In this document: in pieces, positions 13,090-28,572 of the stretch
How the letters are laid out: each line of letters opens with the position of its first letter
Position numbering within the stretch: position 1 is the stretch's first letter
DNA from: Chamaelirium japonicum
Lineage: Eukaryota > Streptophyta > Magnoliopsida > Liliales > Melanthiaceae
Assembly (NCBI GenBank): GCA_947650365.1
Contig: CANTAL010000002.1
Location: 2,053,501-2,117,500, forward strand
Reading direction: 5' to 3'
DNA: 64,000 nucleotides
Position numbers and translations under genes: made by a program
The notes under the pieces: model-generated
Database searches by the model: none
What the model was told of the DNA's origin: nothing
The model's input: the letters and a program-made list of their open reading frames with translations, nothing else

Positions 13090-16000
13090 CACGAATGTAT
13101 CCATTCTAATTCATTCATACGATCCATTCTAATTCATTCGTACGATCCATTCTAATTTCTTCGTATGATCTATTCTTATTCATTCGCACAATCTATTCTA
13201 ATTCATTCGTACGATCCATTCTAATTCATTCGCACGATCCATTCTAATTCATTCATTCGATCCATTCTAATTCATTCGTACGATCCATTCTAATTCATTC
13301 GTACGATCCATTCTAATTCATTCGCACAATCTATTCTAATTCATTCGTACGATCCATTCTAATTCATTCGCACGATCCATTCTAATTCATTCGCACAATC
13401 TATTCTAATAAATTCATACGATCCATTCTAATTCATTCGCACGATCCATTCTAATTCATTCATACGATCCATTCTATTTCATTCGTACGATCCATTCTAA
13501 TTCATTCGTACGATCCATTCTAATTCATTCGTACGATTCTTTCTAATTCAATCCATTCTAATTCATTCGTACGATCCATTCTTACTCATTCGTACGATCC
13601 ATTCTAATTCATTCGCACGAATGAATCCATTCTAATTCATTTGTATGATCCATTCTAATTCATTCGTATGATCCATTCTAATTCATTCGTACGATCCATT
13701 CTAATTCATTCTAATTCATTCGCACGATCCATTCTTTCATTCGTACGATCCATTCTAATTCATTCGTACGATCCATTCTAATTCATTCGCACGATCCATT
13801 CTAATTCATTCGTACGATCCATTCTAATTCATTCGTACGATCCATTCTAATTCATTCGTACGATTCATTCTAATTCAATCCATTCTAATTCATTCGTACG
13901 ATCCATTCTTACTCATTCGCACAATCTATTCTAATTCATTCGTACGATCCATTCTAATTCATTCGCACGATCCATTCTAATTCATTCATACGATCCATTC
14001 TATTTCATTTGTACGATCCATTCTTACTCATTCGTACGATCCATTCTAATTCATTTGCACGAAGGTATCCATTCTAATTCATTCGTACTATCCATTCTAA
14101 TTCCTTCGTACGATCCATTCTAATTCCTTCGTACGATCCATTTGGATACATTCGTGCGAATCCATTCTATTTCATTCGTACGATCCATTCTAATTCATTC
14201 GCACGATCCATTCTAATTCATTCATACGATCCATTCTAATTCATTCGTACGATCCATTCTAATTCATCCGCACAATCTATTCTAATTCATTCGTACGATC
14301 CATTCTAATTCATTCGTACGATCCATTCTAATTCATTCGCACAATCTATTCTAATTCATTCGTACGATCCATTCTAATTCATTTATACGATCCATTCTAA
14401 TTCATTCGTACGATCCATTCTAATTCATTCGTACGATCCATTCTAATTCATTCGCACAATCTATTCTAATTCACTCGTACGATCCATTCTAATTCATTCG
14501 CACGATCCATTCTAATTCATTCGTACGATCCATTCTAATTCATTCGTACGATCCATTCTAATTCATTCGCACAATCTATTCTAATTCATTCGTACGATCC
14601 ATTCTAATTCATTCGCACGATCCATTCTAATTCATTCGCACAATCTATTCTAATTCATTCATACGATCCATTCTAATTCATTCGTACGATCCATTCTAAT
14701 TCATTCGTACGATTCAATCTAATTCAATCCATTCTAATTCATTCGTACGATCCATTCTTACTCATTCGTACAATCCATTCTAATTCATTCAAACGATCCA
14801 TTCTACGATCCATTCTAATTCATTCGTACGTTCCATTCTAATTCATTCACACGAATGTATCCATTCTAATTCATTCGTACGTTCCATTCTAATTCATTCG
14901 TGCGAATCCATTCTATTTCATTCGTACGATCCATACTAATTCATTCGCACGATCCATTCTAATTCATTCATACGATCCATTCTAATTCATTCGTACGATC
15001 CATTCTAATTCATTCGCACGATCCATTCTAATTCATGCATACGATCCATTCTAATTCATTACTACGATCCATTCTAATTCATTCGTACGATCCATTCTAA
15101 TTCCTTCGTATGATCCATTCTATTTCATTCGTACGATCCATGCTAATTCATTCGCACGAATGTATCCATTCTAATTCATTTGTACGATCAATTCTAATTC
15201 ATTTGTAGGAATGTATCCACTCTAATTCATTCATACGATCCATTTTAATTCATTCGTACGATCCATTCTAATTCATTCGCACGATCCATTTTAATTCATT
15301 CGTACGATCCTTTCTATTTCATTCATACGATCCATTCTAATTCATTCATACGATCTATTCTAATTCTTTCGCACGAATGTATCTATTCTAATTTATTTGT
15401 ACGATCCATTCTAATTCATTCGCACGATCCATTCTAATTCATTCATACATCCATTCTAATTCTTTTGCACGAATGTATCCATTCTAATTCATTCGTTCGA
15501 TCCATTCTAATTCATTCGTACGATCCATTCTAATTCATTCGCACGATCCATTCTTACTCATTCGTACGATCCATTATTATTCATTCGTACGATCTATTCT
15601 AATTCATTCATACAATCCACTCTAATTTATTCGCACGATCCATTCTAATTCCTTCGTATGATCCATTCTAATTCGTTCGTACGGTATGATTCATTCTAAT
15701 TCATTCGTACGATTCATTCTAATTCATTCGTACGACCCATTCTAATTCATTCGTACAATCCATTCTAATTCATTCGTACGATCCATTCTAATTCATTCGT
15801 ACGATTCATTCTAATTCAATCCATTCTAATTCATTCATACGATCCATTCTAATTCATTCGTACGATCTATTCTATTTCATTCGTACAATCCATTCTTACT
15901 CAATCGTATGATCCATTCTAATCCATTCGCACAATCTAGTCTAATTCATTCGTACGATCCATTCTAATTCATTCGGACGATCCATTCTAATTCATTTGCA

Positions 16001-16091
16001 CAATCTATTCTAATTCATACGTACGATCCATTCTAATTCATTCGCACGATCCATTCTAATTCATTCATATGATCCATTCTAATTCATTCGT
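13090..16091 (+). repeat. longest F block, 3.0 kb
   Basis: The direction is uninterrupted apart from the 20-bp joint GGATACATTCGTGCGAATCC at 14144. The first part resembles 3870-4500. From about 14300 it is the left part of the first 3.7-kb HOR copy. It ends on CATTCGTACGAATGAGTAAG. Confidence 0.9.
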
Positions 16092-18080
16092 ACGAATGAG
16101 TAAGAATGGATCGTACGAATGAAATAGAATGGATTGTACGAATGAATTAGCATGGATACATTCGTGCGAATGAATTAGGATGGATCATATGAATGAATTA
16201 GAATGGATCGTACGAAGGAATTAGAATGGATCGTACGAATGAATTAGAATGGATCATACGAATGAATTAGAATGGATCGTATGAATGAATTAGAATGGGT
16301 CGTGCGAATGAATTAGAATGGATCGTACGAATGAATTAGAATAGATTGTGCGAATGAATTAGAATGGATCGTACGAATGAATTAGAATGGATCGTACGAA
16401 TGAATTAGAATGGATCGTACGAAGGAATTAGAATTGATCGTACGAATGAATTAGAATAGATTGTGCGAATGAATTAGAATGGACCGTACGAATGAATTGG
16501 AATGGATACATTCGTGCGAATGAATTAGAATGGATCGTATGAATGAATTAGAGTGGATACATTCGTACAAATGAATTAGAATGGATCATACGAATGAATT
16601 AGAATGGATCGTACGAATGAATTAGAATGGATCGTACGAATGAGTAAGAATGGATCGTACGAATGAAAAAGAATGGATCGTATGAATGAATTAGAATGGA
16701 TACGTGCGAATGAATTAGAATTGTGAATTAGAATGGATCATACAAAGGAATTAGAATGGATCGTGCTAATGAATTAGAATGGATTGTGCGAATGAATTAG
16801 ATTGGATCGTACGAATGACTTAGAATGGATCGTTCGAATGAATTAGAATAGATTGTGCGAATAAATTAGAATGGATCGTACGAATGAATTAGAAAGGATA
16901 CATTCGTGCGAATGAATTAGAATGGATCGTATGAGTGTTAATGAATTAGAATGGATCGTGCGAATGAATTAGAATGGATCGTATTAATGAATTAGAATGG
17001 ATCGTGCGAATGAATTAGAATGGATCGTACGAATGAGTAAGAATGGATCGTGCGAATGAATTAGAATGGATTGTACGAATGAATTAGAATGGATCATACG
17101 AATGAATTAGAATGGATACATTCGTGCGAATCCATTCTATTTCATTCGTACGATCCATTCTAATTCATTCGCACGATCCATTCTAATTCATTCATACGAT
17201 CCATTCTAATTCATTCGTACGATCCATTCTAATTCATTCGTACAATCCATTCTAATTCATTCGTACGATCCATTCTAATTCATTCATACGATCCATTCTA
17301 ATTCATTAGCACAATCTATTCTAATTCATTCGTACGATCCATTCTAATTCATTCGCACGATCCATTCTAATTCATTCGCACGAATGTATCCATTCTAATT
17401 CATTTGTACGAATGTATCCACTCTAATTCATTCGTACGATCCATTCTAATTCATTAGTACGATCCATTCTAATTCATTCGTACGATCCATTCTAATTCAT
17501 TTATACGATCCAATCTAATTCATTCATACAATCCATTCTAATTCATTCGTACGATCCATTCTAATTCATTCGTACGATCCATTCTAATTCGTGCGAATGT
17601 ATCCATTCTAATTCATTCGTACGATCCATTCTAATTCATTCGTACGAATATATCCATTCTAATTCATTTGTACGAATGTATCCACTCTAATTCATTTGTA
17701 CGATCCATTCTAATTCATTAGCACGATCCATTCTAATTCATTCGTACGATCCATTCTAATTCATTTATACGATCCAATCTAATTCATTCGCACGATCCAT
17801 TCGCATTCACTCAAACGATCCATTATAATTCATTCATATGATCCATTCTAATTCATTCGCACAAATGTATCCATTCTAATTCATTCATACGATCCATTCT
17901 AATTCATTCGTACGATCCATTCTTACTCATTCGTACGATCCATTCTTACTCATTCATACGATCCATACTAATTCATTCGTACGACCCATTCTAATTCATT
18001 CGTACGATCCATTCGCATTCACTCAAACGATCCATTCTAATTCATTCATATGATCCATTCTAATTCATTCGCACGAATGT
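14340..18080 (+). repeat. 3.7-kb higher-order repeat, copy A
   Basis: Order is F (1.7 kb), R (1.0 kb), F (0.95 kb). Markers at 16091, 16721, 17418, 17802, 17982 and 18014 recur in copy B; those I compared in detail lie exactly 3,679 bp later. Left of about 15060 the offset is 3,737-3,760 because A has three more monomers (69 bp) and a 12-bp piece. Confidence 0.92.
16092..17124 (-). repeat. R block of the first 3.7-kb HOR copy
   Basis: The block contains the markers GAATTGTGAATTAG (16718) and GAATGACTTAG. It matches the block at 19772 at a constant 3,679-bp offset. Confidence 0.92.
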
Positions 18081-19771
18081 ATCCATTCTAATTCATTCGT
18101 ACGATCCATTCTAATTCATTTATACGATCCATTCTAATTCATTCGTACGATCCATTCTAATTCATTCGTACGATCCATTCTAATTCATTCGCACAATCTA
18201 TTCTAATTCATTCGTACGATCCATTCTAATTCATTCACACGATCCATTCTAATTCATTCATACGATCCATTCTAATTCATTCGTACGATCCATTCTAATT
18301 CATTCGTACGATCCATTCTAATTCATTCGCACAATCTATTCTAATTCATTCGTACGATCCATTCTAATTCATTCGCACGATCCATTCTAATTCATTCGCA
18401 CAATCTATTCTAATTCATTCATACGATCCATTCTAATTCATTCGTACGATCCATTCTAATTCATTTGTATGATTCATTCTAATTCAATCCATTCTAATTC
18501 ATTCGTACGATCCATTCTTACTCATTCGTACAATCCATTCTAATTCATTCAAACGATCCATTCTAATTCATTCGTACGTTCCATTCTAATTCATTCACAC
18601 GAATGTATCCATTCTAATTCATTCGTACGTTCCATTCTAATTCATTCGTGCGAATCCATTCTATTTCATTCGTACGATCCATACTAATTCATTCGCACGA
18701 TCCATTCTAATTCATTCATACGATCCATTCTAATTCATTCGTACGATCCATTCTAATTCATTCGCACGATCCATTCTAATTCATGCATACGATCCATTCT
18801 AATTCATTACTACGATCCATTCTAATTCATTCGCACGAATGTATCCATTCTAATTCATTCGTACGATCCATTCTAATTCATTTGTACGAATGTATCCACT
18901 CTAAGTCATTCATACGATCCATTCTAATTCATTCGTATGATCCATTCTAATTCATTCGCACGATCCATTTTAATTCATTCGTACGATCCTTTCTATTTCA
19001 TTCATACGATCCATTCTAATTTATTCATACGATCTATTCTAATTCTTTCGCACGAATGTATCTATTCTAATTCATTCGTACGATCCATTCTAATTCATTC
19101 GCACGATCCATTCTAATTCATTCATACATCCATTCTAATTCTTTTGCACGAATGTATCCATTCTAATTCATTCGTTCGATCCATTCTAATTCATTCGTAC
19201 GATCCATTCTAATTCATTCGCACGATCCATTCTTACTCATTCGTACGATCCATTATAATTCATTCGTACGATCTATTCTAATTCATTCATACGATCCATT
19301 CTAATTTATTCGCACGATCCATTCTAATTCCTTCGTATGATCCATTCTAATTCATTCGTACGGTATGATTCATTCTAATTCATTTGTACGATTCATTCTA
19401 ATTCATTCGTACGACCCATTCTAATTCATTCGTACGATCCATTCTAATTCATTCGTACGATCCATTCTAATTCATTCGTACGATTCATTCTAATTCAATC
19501 CATTCTAATTCATTCATACGATCCATTCTAATTCATTCGTACGATCTATTCTATTTCATTCGTACAATCCATTCTTACTCAATCGTATGATCCATTCTAA
19601 TCCATTCGCACAATCTAGTCTAATTCATTCGTACGATCCATTCAAATTCATTCGGATGATCCATTCTAATTCATTTGCACAATCTATTCTAATTCATACG
19701 TACGATCCATTCTAATTCATTCGCACGATCCATTCTAATTCATTCATACGATCCATTCTAATTCATTCGTA
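17125..19771 (+). repeat. F block spanning the HOR boundary
   Basis: It holds the end of HOR copy A (to about 18080) and the start of copy B. Paired CGCATTCACTCAAACG units at 17802 and 18014 mark the end of the unit. Confidence 0.91.
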
Positions 19772-21760
19772 CGAATGAGTAAGAATGGATCGTACGAATG
19801 AAATAGAATGGATTGTACGAATGAATTAGCATGGATACATTCGTGCGAATGAATTAGGATGGATCATATGAATGAATTAGAATGGATCGTACGAAGGAAT
19901 TAGAATGGATCGTACAAATGAATTAGAATGGATCATACGAATGAATTAGAATGGATCATACGAATGAATTAGAATGGATCGTATGAATGAATTAGAATGG
20001 GTCGTGCGAATGAATTAGAATGGATCGTACGAATGAATTAGAATGGATCGTACGAATGAATTAGAATGGATCGTACGAATGAATTAGAATGGATCGTACG
20101 AAGGAATTAGAATTGATCGTACGAATGAATTAGAATAGATTGTGCGAATGAATTAGAATGGACCGTACGAATGAATTGGAATGGATACATTCGTGCGAAT
20201 GAATTAGAATGGATCGTATGAATGAATTAGAGTGGATACATTCGTACAAATGAATTAGAATGGATCGTACGAATGAATTAGAATGGATCGTACGAATGAA
20301 TTAGAATGGATCGTACGAATGAGTAAGAATGGATCGTACGAATGAAATAGAATGGATCGTATGAATGAATTAGAATGGATACGTGCGAATGAATTAGAAT
20401 TGTGAATTAGAATGGATCATACGAAGGAATTAGAATGGATCGTGCTAATGAATTAGAATAGATTGTGCGAATGAATTAGATTGGATCGTACGAATGACTT
20501 AGAATGGATCGTTCGAATGAATTAGAATAGATTGTGCGAATGAATTAGAATGGATCGTACGAATGAATTAGAAAGGATACATTCGTGCGAATGAATTAGA
20601 ATGGATCGTATGAGTGTGAATGAATTAGAATGGATCGTGCGAATGAATTAGAATGGATCGTATTAATGAATTAGAATGGATCGTGCGAATGAATTAGAAT
20701 GGATCGTACGAATGAGTAAGAATGGATCGTGCGAATGAATTAGAATGGATTGTACGAATGAATTAGAATGGATCATACGAATGAATTAGAACGGATACAT
20801 TCGTGCGAATCCATTCTATTTCATTCATACGATCAATTCTAATTCATTCGCACGATCCATTCTAATTCATTCACACGATCCATTCTAATTCATTCGTACG
20901 ATCCATTCTAATTCATTCGTACAATCCATTCTAATTCATTCGTACGATCCATTCTAATTCATTCATACGATCCATTCTAATTCATTAGCACAATCTATTC
21001 TAATTCATTCGTACGATCCATTCTAATTCATTCGCACGATCCATTCTAATTCATTCGCACGAATGTATCCATTCTAATTCATTTGTACGAATGTATCCAC
21101 TCTAATTCATTCGTACGATCCATTCTAATTCATTAGCACGATCCATTCTAATTCATTCGTACGATCCATTCTAATTCATTTATACGATCCAATCTAATTC
21201 ATTCATACGATCCATTCTAATTCATTCGTACGATCCATTCTAATTCATTCGTACGATCCATTCTAATTCGTGCGAATGTATCCATTCTAATTCATTCGTA
21301 CGATCCATTCTAATTCATTCGTACGAATGTATCCATTCTAATTCATTTGTACGAATGTATCCACTCTAATTCATTCGTACGATCCATTCTAATTCATTAG
21401 CACGATCCATTCTAATTCATTAGTACGATCCATTCTAATTCATTTATACGATCCAATCTAATTCATTCGCACGATCCATTCGCATTCACTCAAACGATCC
21501 ATTCTAATTCATTCATATGATCCATTCTAATTCATTCGCACGAATGTATCCATTCTAATTCATTCGTACGATCCATTCTAATTCATTCGTACGATCCATT
21601 CTTACTCATTCGTACGATCCATTCTTACTCATTCGTACGATCCATTCTAATTCATTCGTACGACCCATTCTAATTCATTCGTACGATCCATTCGCATTCA
21701 CTCAAACGATCCATTCTAATTCATTCATATGATCCATTCTAATTCATTCGCACGAATGTA
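18081..21760 (+). repeat. 3.7-kb higher-order repeat, copy B
   Basis: Tandem partner of copy A. It diverges from A just past 21,780, where copy C continues to follow B instead, so B is the link between A and C. Confidence 0.92.
19772..20805 (-). repeat. R block of the second 3.7-kb HOR copy
   Basis: It is the same series of variants as 16092-17124 with a few substitutions, and ends in the J2 joint in reverse form (GGATACATTCGTGCGAATCC) at about 20794. Confidence 0.92.
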
Positions 21761-22670
21761 TCCATTCTAATTCATTCGTACGATCCATTCTATTTCATTC
21801 GTACGATCCATTCTTACTCATTCGTACGATCCATTCGTATCCATTCTAATTCATTCGTACGATCTATTCTAATTAATTCGTACGATCTATTCTAATTCAT
21901 TCGTACGATCCATTCTAATTCATTCGCACGATCCTTTGAATTAGAATGGATACATTCGTGCGAATCCATTCTATTTCATTCGTGCGATCCATTCTAATTC
22001 ATTCGCACGATCCATACTAATTCATTCGTACGATCCATTCTAATTCATTCATACGATCCATTCTAATTTATTCGCACGATCCATTCTAATTCATTCATAC
22101 GATCCATTCTAATTCATTCATATGATCCATTCTAATTCCTTCGTACGATCCATTCTATTTCATTCGTACGATCCATTCTAATTCATTCATACGATCCATT
22201 CGTATCCATTCTAATTCATTCGTACGATCCATTCTAATTCATTCGTACGATCCATTCTAATTCCTTCGTACGATCCATTCTAATTCATTCGTACGATCCA
22301 TTCTAATTCATTCGCACGATCCATTCTAATTCATTCATACGATCCATTCTAATTCATTCGTACGATCTATTCTATTTCATTCGTACAATCCATTCTTACT
22401 TAATCGTATGATCCATTCTAATCCATTCGCACAATCCATTCTAATTCATTCGTACGATACATTCTATTTCATTCGTACGATCCATTCTATTTCATTCGTA
22501 CGATCCATTCTAATTCATTCGTACAATCCATTCTAATTCATTCGTACGATCCATTCTAATTCATTCATACGATCCATTCTATTTCATTCGTACGATCCAT
22601 TCTTACTCATTCGTACGATCCATCCTAATTCATTTGCACGAAGGTATCCATTCTAATTCATACGTACGAT
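20806..22670 (+). repeat. F block
   Basis: It completes HOR copy B (to about 21760), then continues with sequence shared with 29350-30200. One R monomer lies in the J2 module at 21936-21958. It ends at TACGTACGATCGAAATAG. Confidence 0.9.
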
Positions 22671-22914
22671 CGAAATAGAATGGATTAGAATGGATCTTAC
22701 TTATGAATTAGAATGGATACATTCGTATGAATGAATTAGAATGGATCGTATGAATGAATTAGAATGGATCGTGCGAATGAATTAGAATGGATCGTACGAA
22801 TGAATTAGAATGGATCGTGCGAATGAATTAGAATGGATCGTAGTAATGAATTAGAATGGATCCTACGAATGAATTAGAATAGATTGTGCGAATGAATTAG
22901 AATGGATCTGGATC
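22671..22914 (-). repeat. R block
   Basis: This block has about ten reverse monomers ending in J1 at 22904-22922. It is a copy of 30205-30426. Confidence 0.88.
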
Positions 22915-23391
22915 GTGTATCCATTCTAATTCATTCGTACGACCCATTCTAATTCATTCGCACGATCCATTCTAATTTATCCGTACGATCCATTCTAATT
23001 CCTTCGTACGATCCATTCTAATTCATGCGCACAATCTATTCTAATTCATTCGCACAATCCATTCTAATTCATTCGCACGAAGGTATCCATTCTAATACAT
23101 TCGCACAATCCATTCTAATTCATTCGCACGATCCATTCTAATTCATTCATGCGAACCATTCTATTTCATTCGTACGATCCATTCTAATTCATTCATATGA
23201 TCCAATCTAATTCATTCGCATGAATGTATCCATTCTAATTCATTCGCACGATCCATTCTAATTCATTCGCACGATCCATTCTAATTCATTCATACAATCC
23301 ATTCTACTTCTTTTGCACGAATGTATCCATTCTAATTCATTCGTACGTTCCATTCTAATTCATTCATACATTCCATTCTAATTCATTCGCA
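22915..23391 (+). repeat. F block
   Basis: The first 180 bp, including the CATGCGCACAATCT unit at 23023, match 30427-30605 at a 7,512-bp offset. The remainder diverges. Confidence 0.87.
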
Positions 23392-24151
23392 CGAATGAAT
23401 TAGAATGGATCGTACGAATGAATTAGAATGGATACATTCGTACGAATGAATTAGAATGGATCATATGAATGAATTAGAATGGATCGTTTGAGTGAATGCG
23501 AATGGATCGTGCGAATGAATTAGATTGGATCGTATAAATGAATTAGAATGGATCGTACGAATGAATTATAATGGATCGTGCTAATGAATTAGAATGGATC
23601 GTACGAATGAATTAGAGTGGATACATTCGTACAAATGAATTAGAATGGATACATTCGTACGAATGAATTAGAATGGATCGTACGAATGAATTAGAATGGA
23701 TACATTCGCACGAATTAGAATGGATCGTACGAATGAATTAGAATGGATCGTACGAATGAATTAGAATGGATCGTATGAATGAATTAGAATGGATCGTACG
23801 GATGAATTAGAATGGATCGTGCTAATGAATTAGAATGGATCGTATGAATGAATTAGAGTGGATACACTCGTACAAATGAATTAGAATGGATACATTCATG
23901 CGAATGAATTAGAATGGATCGTGCGAATGAATTAGAATGGATCGTACGAATGAATTAGAATAGATTGTGCTAATGAATTAGAATGGATCGTATGAATGAA
24001 TTAGAATGGATCGTACGAATGAATTAGAATGGATTGTACGAATGAATTAGAATGGATCGTACGAATGAATTAGAATGGATCATGCGAATGAACTAGAATG
24101 GATCGTGCGAATGAACTAGAATGGATCGTACGAATGAAATAGAATGGATTC
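23392..24151 (-). repeat. R block
   Basis: Reverse monomers include three 28-bp units of the GGATACATTCGTGCGAATG type and a GTTTGAGTGAATGCG unit. It exits by a J2-like joint (CGCACGAATGCATCC) at about 24149. Confidence 0.87.
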
Positions 24152-25185
24152 GCACGAATGCATCCATTCTAATTCATTCGTACGATCCATTCTAATTCAT
24201 TCGTACAATCCATTCTAATTCATTCGCACGATCCATTCTTACTCATTCGTACGATCCATTCTAATTCATTCGCACGATCCATATTAATTCATTAATACGA
24301 TCCATTTTAATTCATTCGCACGATCCATTCTAATTCATTCACACTCATACAATCCATTCTAATTCATTCGCACGAATGTATCCTTTCTAATTCATTCGTA
24401 CGATCCATTCTAATTCATTCGCACAATCTATTCTAATTCATTCGAACGATCCATTCTAAGTCATTCGTACGATCCATTCTAATTCATTCGCACAATCCAT
24501 TCTAATTCATTAGCACGATCCATTCTAATTCCTTCGTATGATCCATTCTAATTCACAATTCTAATTCATTCGCACGTATCCATTCTAATTCATTCATACG
24601 ATCCATTCTATTTCATTCGTACGATCCATTCTTACTCATTCGTACGATCCATTCTAATTCATTCGTACGATCCATTCTAATTCATTCGTACGATCTATTC
24701 TAATTCATTTGTACGAATGTATCCACTCTAATTCATTCATACAATCCATTCTAATTCATTCGCACGAATGTATCCATTCCAATTCATTCGTACGGTCCAT
24801 TCTAATTCATTCGCACAATCTATTCTAATTCATTCGTACGATCAATCCTAATTCCTTCGTACGATCCATTCTAATTCATTCGTACGATCCATTCTAATTC
24901 ATTCGTACAATCCATTCTAATTCATTCGCACAATCTATTCTAATTCATTCGCACGATCCATTCTAATTCATTCGCACGACCCATTCTAATTCATTCATAC
25001 GATCCATTCTAATTCATTCGTACGATCCATTCTAATTCCTTCATACGATCCATTCTAATTCATTCATACGATCATTCTAATTCATTCATACGATCCATCC
25101 TAATTCATTCGCACGAATGTATCCATTCTAATTCATTCGTACAATCCATTCTATTTCATTCGTACGATACATTCTTACTCATTCG
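24152..25185 (+). repeat. F block
   Basis: Bases 24411-24590 are the near-identical partner of the window start. It ends on a palindromic turn TTCGTACGAATGAATT at about 25185. Confidence 0.88.
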
Positions 25186-28121
25186 TACGAATGAATTGGA
25201 ATGGATCGTATGAATGAATTAGAATGGATCGTGCGAATGAATTAGAATGGATCGTACGAATGAATTAGAATAGATTGTGCGAATGAATTAGAATGGATCG
25301 TACGAATGAATTAGAATGGATTGTACGAATGAATTAGACTAGATTGTGCGAATGGATTAGAATGGATCATACGATTGAGTAAGAATGGATTGTACGAATG
25401 AAATAGAATAGATCGTACGAATGAATTAGAATGGAACGTATGAATGAATTAGAATGGACTGAATTAGAATGAATCGTACGAATGAATTAGAATGGATCGT
25501 ATGAATGAATTAGAATGGATCGTACGAATGAATTAGAATGGATTGAATTAGAATGAATCGTACGAATGAATTAGAATGAATCATACCGTACTAATGAATT
25601 AGAATGGATCATACAAAGTAATTAGAATGGATCGTGCGAATAAATTAGAATGGATCGTATGAATGAATTAGAATAGATCGTACGAATGAATTAGAATGGA
25701 TCGTACGAATGAGTAAGAATGGATCGTGCGAATGAATTGGAATGGATCGTACGAATGAATTAGAATGGATCGAACGAATGAATTAGAATGGATACATTCG
25801 TGCAAAAGAATTAGAATGGATTGTATGAATGAATTAGAATGGATCGTGCGAATGAATTAGAATGGATCGTACGAATGAATTAGAATGGATACATTCGTGC
25901 GAAAGAATTAGAATAGATCGTATGAATGAATTAGAATGGATCGTATGAATGAAATAGAATGGATCGTACGAATGAATTAAAATGGATCGTGCGAATATAT
26001 TAGAATGGATCGTACGAATGAATTAGAATGGATCGTATGAATGAATTAGAGTGGATACATTCGTACAAATGAATTAGAATGGATCGTACGAATGAATTAG
26101 AATGGATACATTCGTGCGAATGAATTAGCATGGATTGTACGAATGAAATAGAATGGATCGTACAAATGAATTAGAATGGATCGTGCGAATAAATTAGAAT
26201 GGATCATACGAAGGAATTAGAATGGATCGTACGAATGAATTAGAATGGATCGTAGTAATGAATTAGAATGGATCGTATGCATGAATTAGAATGGATCGTG
26301 CGAATGAATTAGAATGGATCGTACGAATGAATTAGAATGGATCGTACGAATGAATTAGAATCGATCGTGCGAATGAATTAGAATGGATCGTACGAATGAA
26401 AAAGAATGGATTCGCATGAATGAATTAGAATGGATCGTACGAATGAATTAGAATGGATACATTCGTGCGAATGAATTAGAATGGAACGTACGAATGAATT
26501 AGAATGGATCATAGAATGGATCGTATGAATGAATTAGATTGGATCGTACGAATGAGTAAGAATGGATCGTACGAATGAATTAGAATGGATTGAATTAGAA
26601 TGAATCGTACGAATGAATTAGAATGGATCGTACGAATGAATTAGAATAGATTGTGCGAATGAATTAGAATGGATCGTGCGAATGAATTAGAATGGATCGT
26701 ACGAATGAAATAGAATAGATTGTGCGAATGAATTAGAATGGATCGTACAAATGAATTAGAATGGATTGTACGAATGAATTAGAATGGATCGTATGAATGA
26801 ATTAGAATGGATCGTGCGAATGAATTAGAATGGATCGTACGAATGAATTAGAATAGATTGTGCAAATGAATTAGAATGGATCGTACGAATGAATTAGAAT
26901 GGATCGTACGAATGAATTAAAATGGATCGTATGAATGAATTAGAATGGATCGTACGAATGAATTAGAATAGCTTGTGCGAATGAATTAGAATGGATCGTA
27001 CGAATGAATTAGAATGAATCGTACGAATGAATTAGAATGGATTGTGCGAATGAATTAGAATGGATCGTACGAATGAATTAGAATGGATCGTACGAATGAA
27101 TTAGAATGGATCGTATGAATGAATTAGAATGGATCGTGCGAATGAATTAGAATGGATCGTACGAATGAAATAGAATGGATGCACACGAATGTACCCGAAT
27201 GGATCGTACAAAGGAATTAGAATGGATCGTACGAATGAATTAGAATGGATCGTATGAATGAATTAGAATGGATCGTATGAATAAATTAGAATGGATCGTG
27301 CGAATGAATTAGAATGGATCGTACGAATAAATTAGAATAGATTGTGCGAATGAATTAGAATGGATCGTACGAATGAATTAGAATGGATCCTACGAATGAA
27401 TTAGAATGGATCGTACGAAGGAATTAGAATTGATCGTACAAATGAATTAGAATAGATTGTGCGAATGAATTTGAATGGATTGTACGAATGAATTGGAATG
27501 GATACATTCGTGCGAATGAATTAGAATGGATCGTATGAATGAATTAGAGTGGATACATTCGTACAAATGAATTAGAATGGATCGTACGAATGAATTAGAA
27601 TGGATCGTACGAATGAATTAGAATGGATCGTACAAATGAGTAAGAATGGATCGTACGAATGAAATAGAATTGATCGTATGAATGAATTAGAATGGATACG
27701 TTCGAATGAATTAGAATTGTGAATTAGAATGGATCATACGAAGGAATTAGAATGGATCGTGCGAACGAATTAGAATGGATTGTGCGAATGAATTAGAATG
27801 GATCGTATAAATGACTTAGAATGGATCGTTCGAATGAATTAGAATAGATTGTGCGAATGAATTAGAATGGATCGTATGAATAAATTAGAAAGGATACATT
27901 CGTGCGAACGAATTAGAATGGATCGTATGAGTGTGAATGAATTAGAATGGATCGTGTGAATGAATTAGAATGGATCGTATTAATGAATTAGAATGGATCG
28001 TGCGAATGAATTTGAATGGATCGTACGAATGAGTAAAAATGGATCGTGCGAATGAATTAGAATGGATTGTACGAATGAATTAGAATGGATCGTACGAATG
28101 AATTAGAATGGATACATTCGT
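25186..28121 (-). repeat. longest R block, 2.9 kb
   Basis: About 127 reverse monomers run without a true direction change; a CACACGAATGTACCCGAATGG scar at about 27182 marks a lost or collapsed turn. From about 27200 it is the start of the third HOR copy (markers at 27418 and 27717). Confidence 0.9.
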
Positions 28122-28572
28122 GCGAATCCATTCTATTTCATTCGTACGATCCATTCTAATTCATTCGCACGATCCATTCTAATTCATTCATACGATCCAT
28201 TCTAATTCATTCGTACGATCCATTCTAATTCATTCGTACGATCCATTCTAATTCATTCATACGATCCATTCTAATTTATTAGCACAATCTATTCTAATTC
28301 ATTCGTACGATCCATTCTAATCCATTCGTACAATCCATTCTAATTCATTCGCACGATCCATTCGCATTCACTCAAACGATCCATTCTAATTCATTCGTAC
28401 GATCCATTCGAATTCATTCATACGATCCATTCTAATTCATTCATACGATCCATTCTAATTCATTCATATGATCCATTCTAATTCATTCGCACGATCCATT
28501 CTTACTCATTCGTACGATCCATTCTAATTCATTCGCACGATCCATTCTAATTCATTAATACGATCCATTCTC
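28122..28572 (+). repeat. F block
   Basis: The first 200 bp follow the HOR order seen after 17125 and 20806, then the copy is broken. It ends at GATCCATTCTCGAATAGATCG. Confidence 0.85.
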
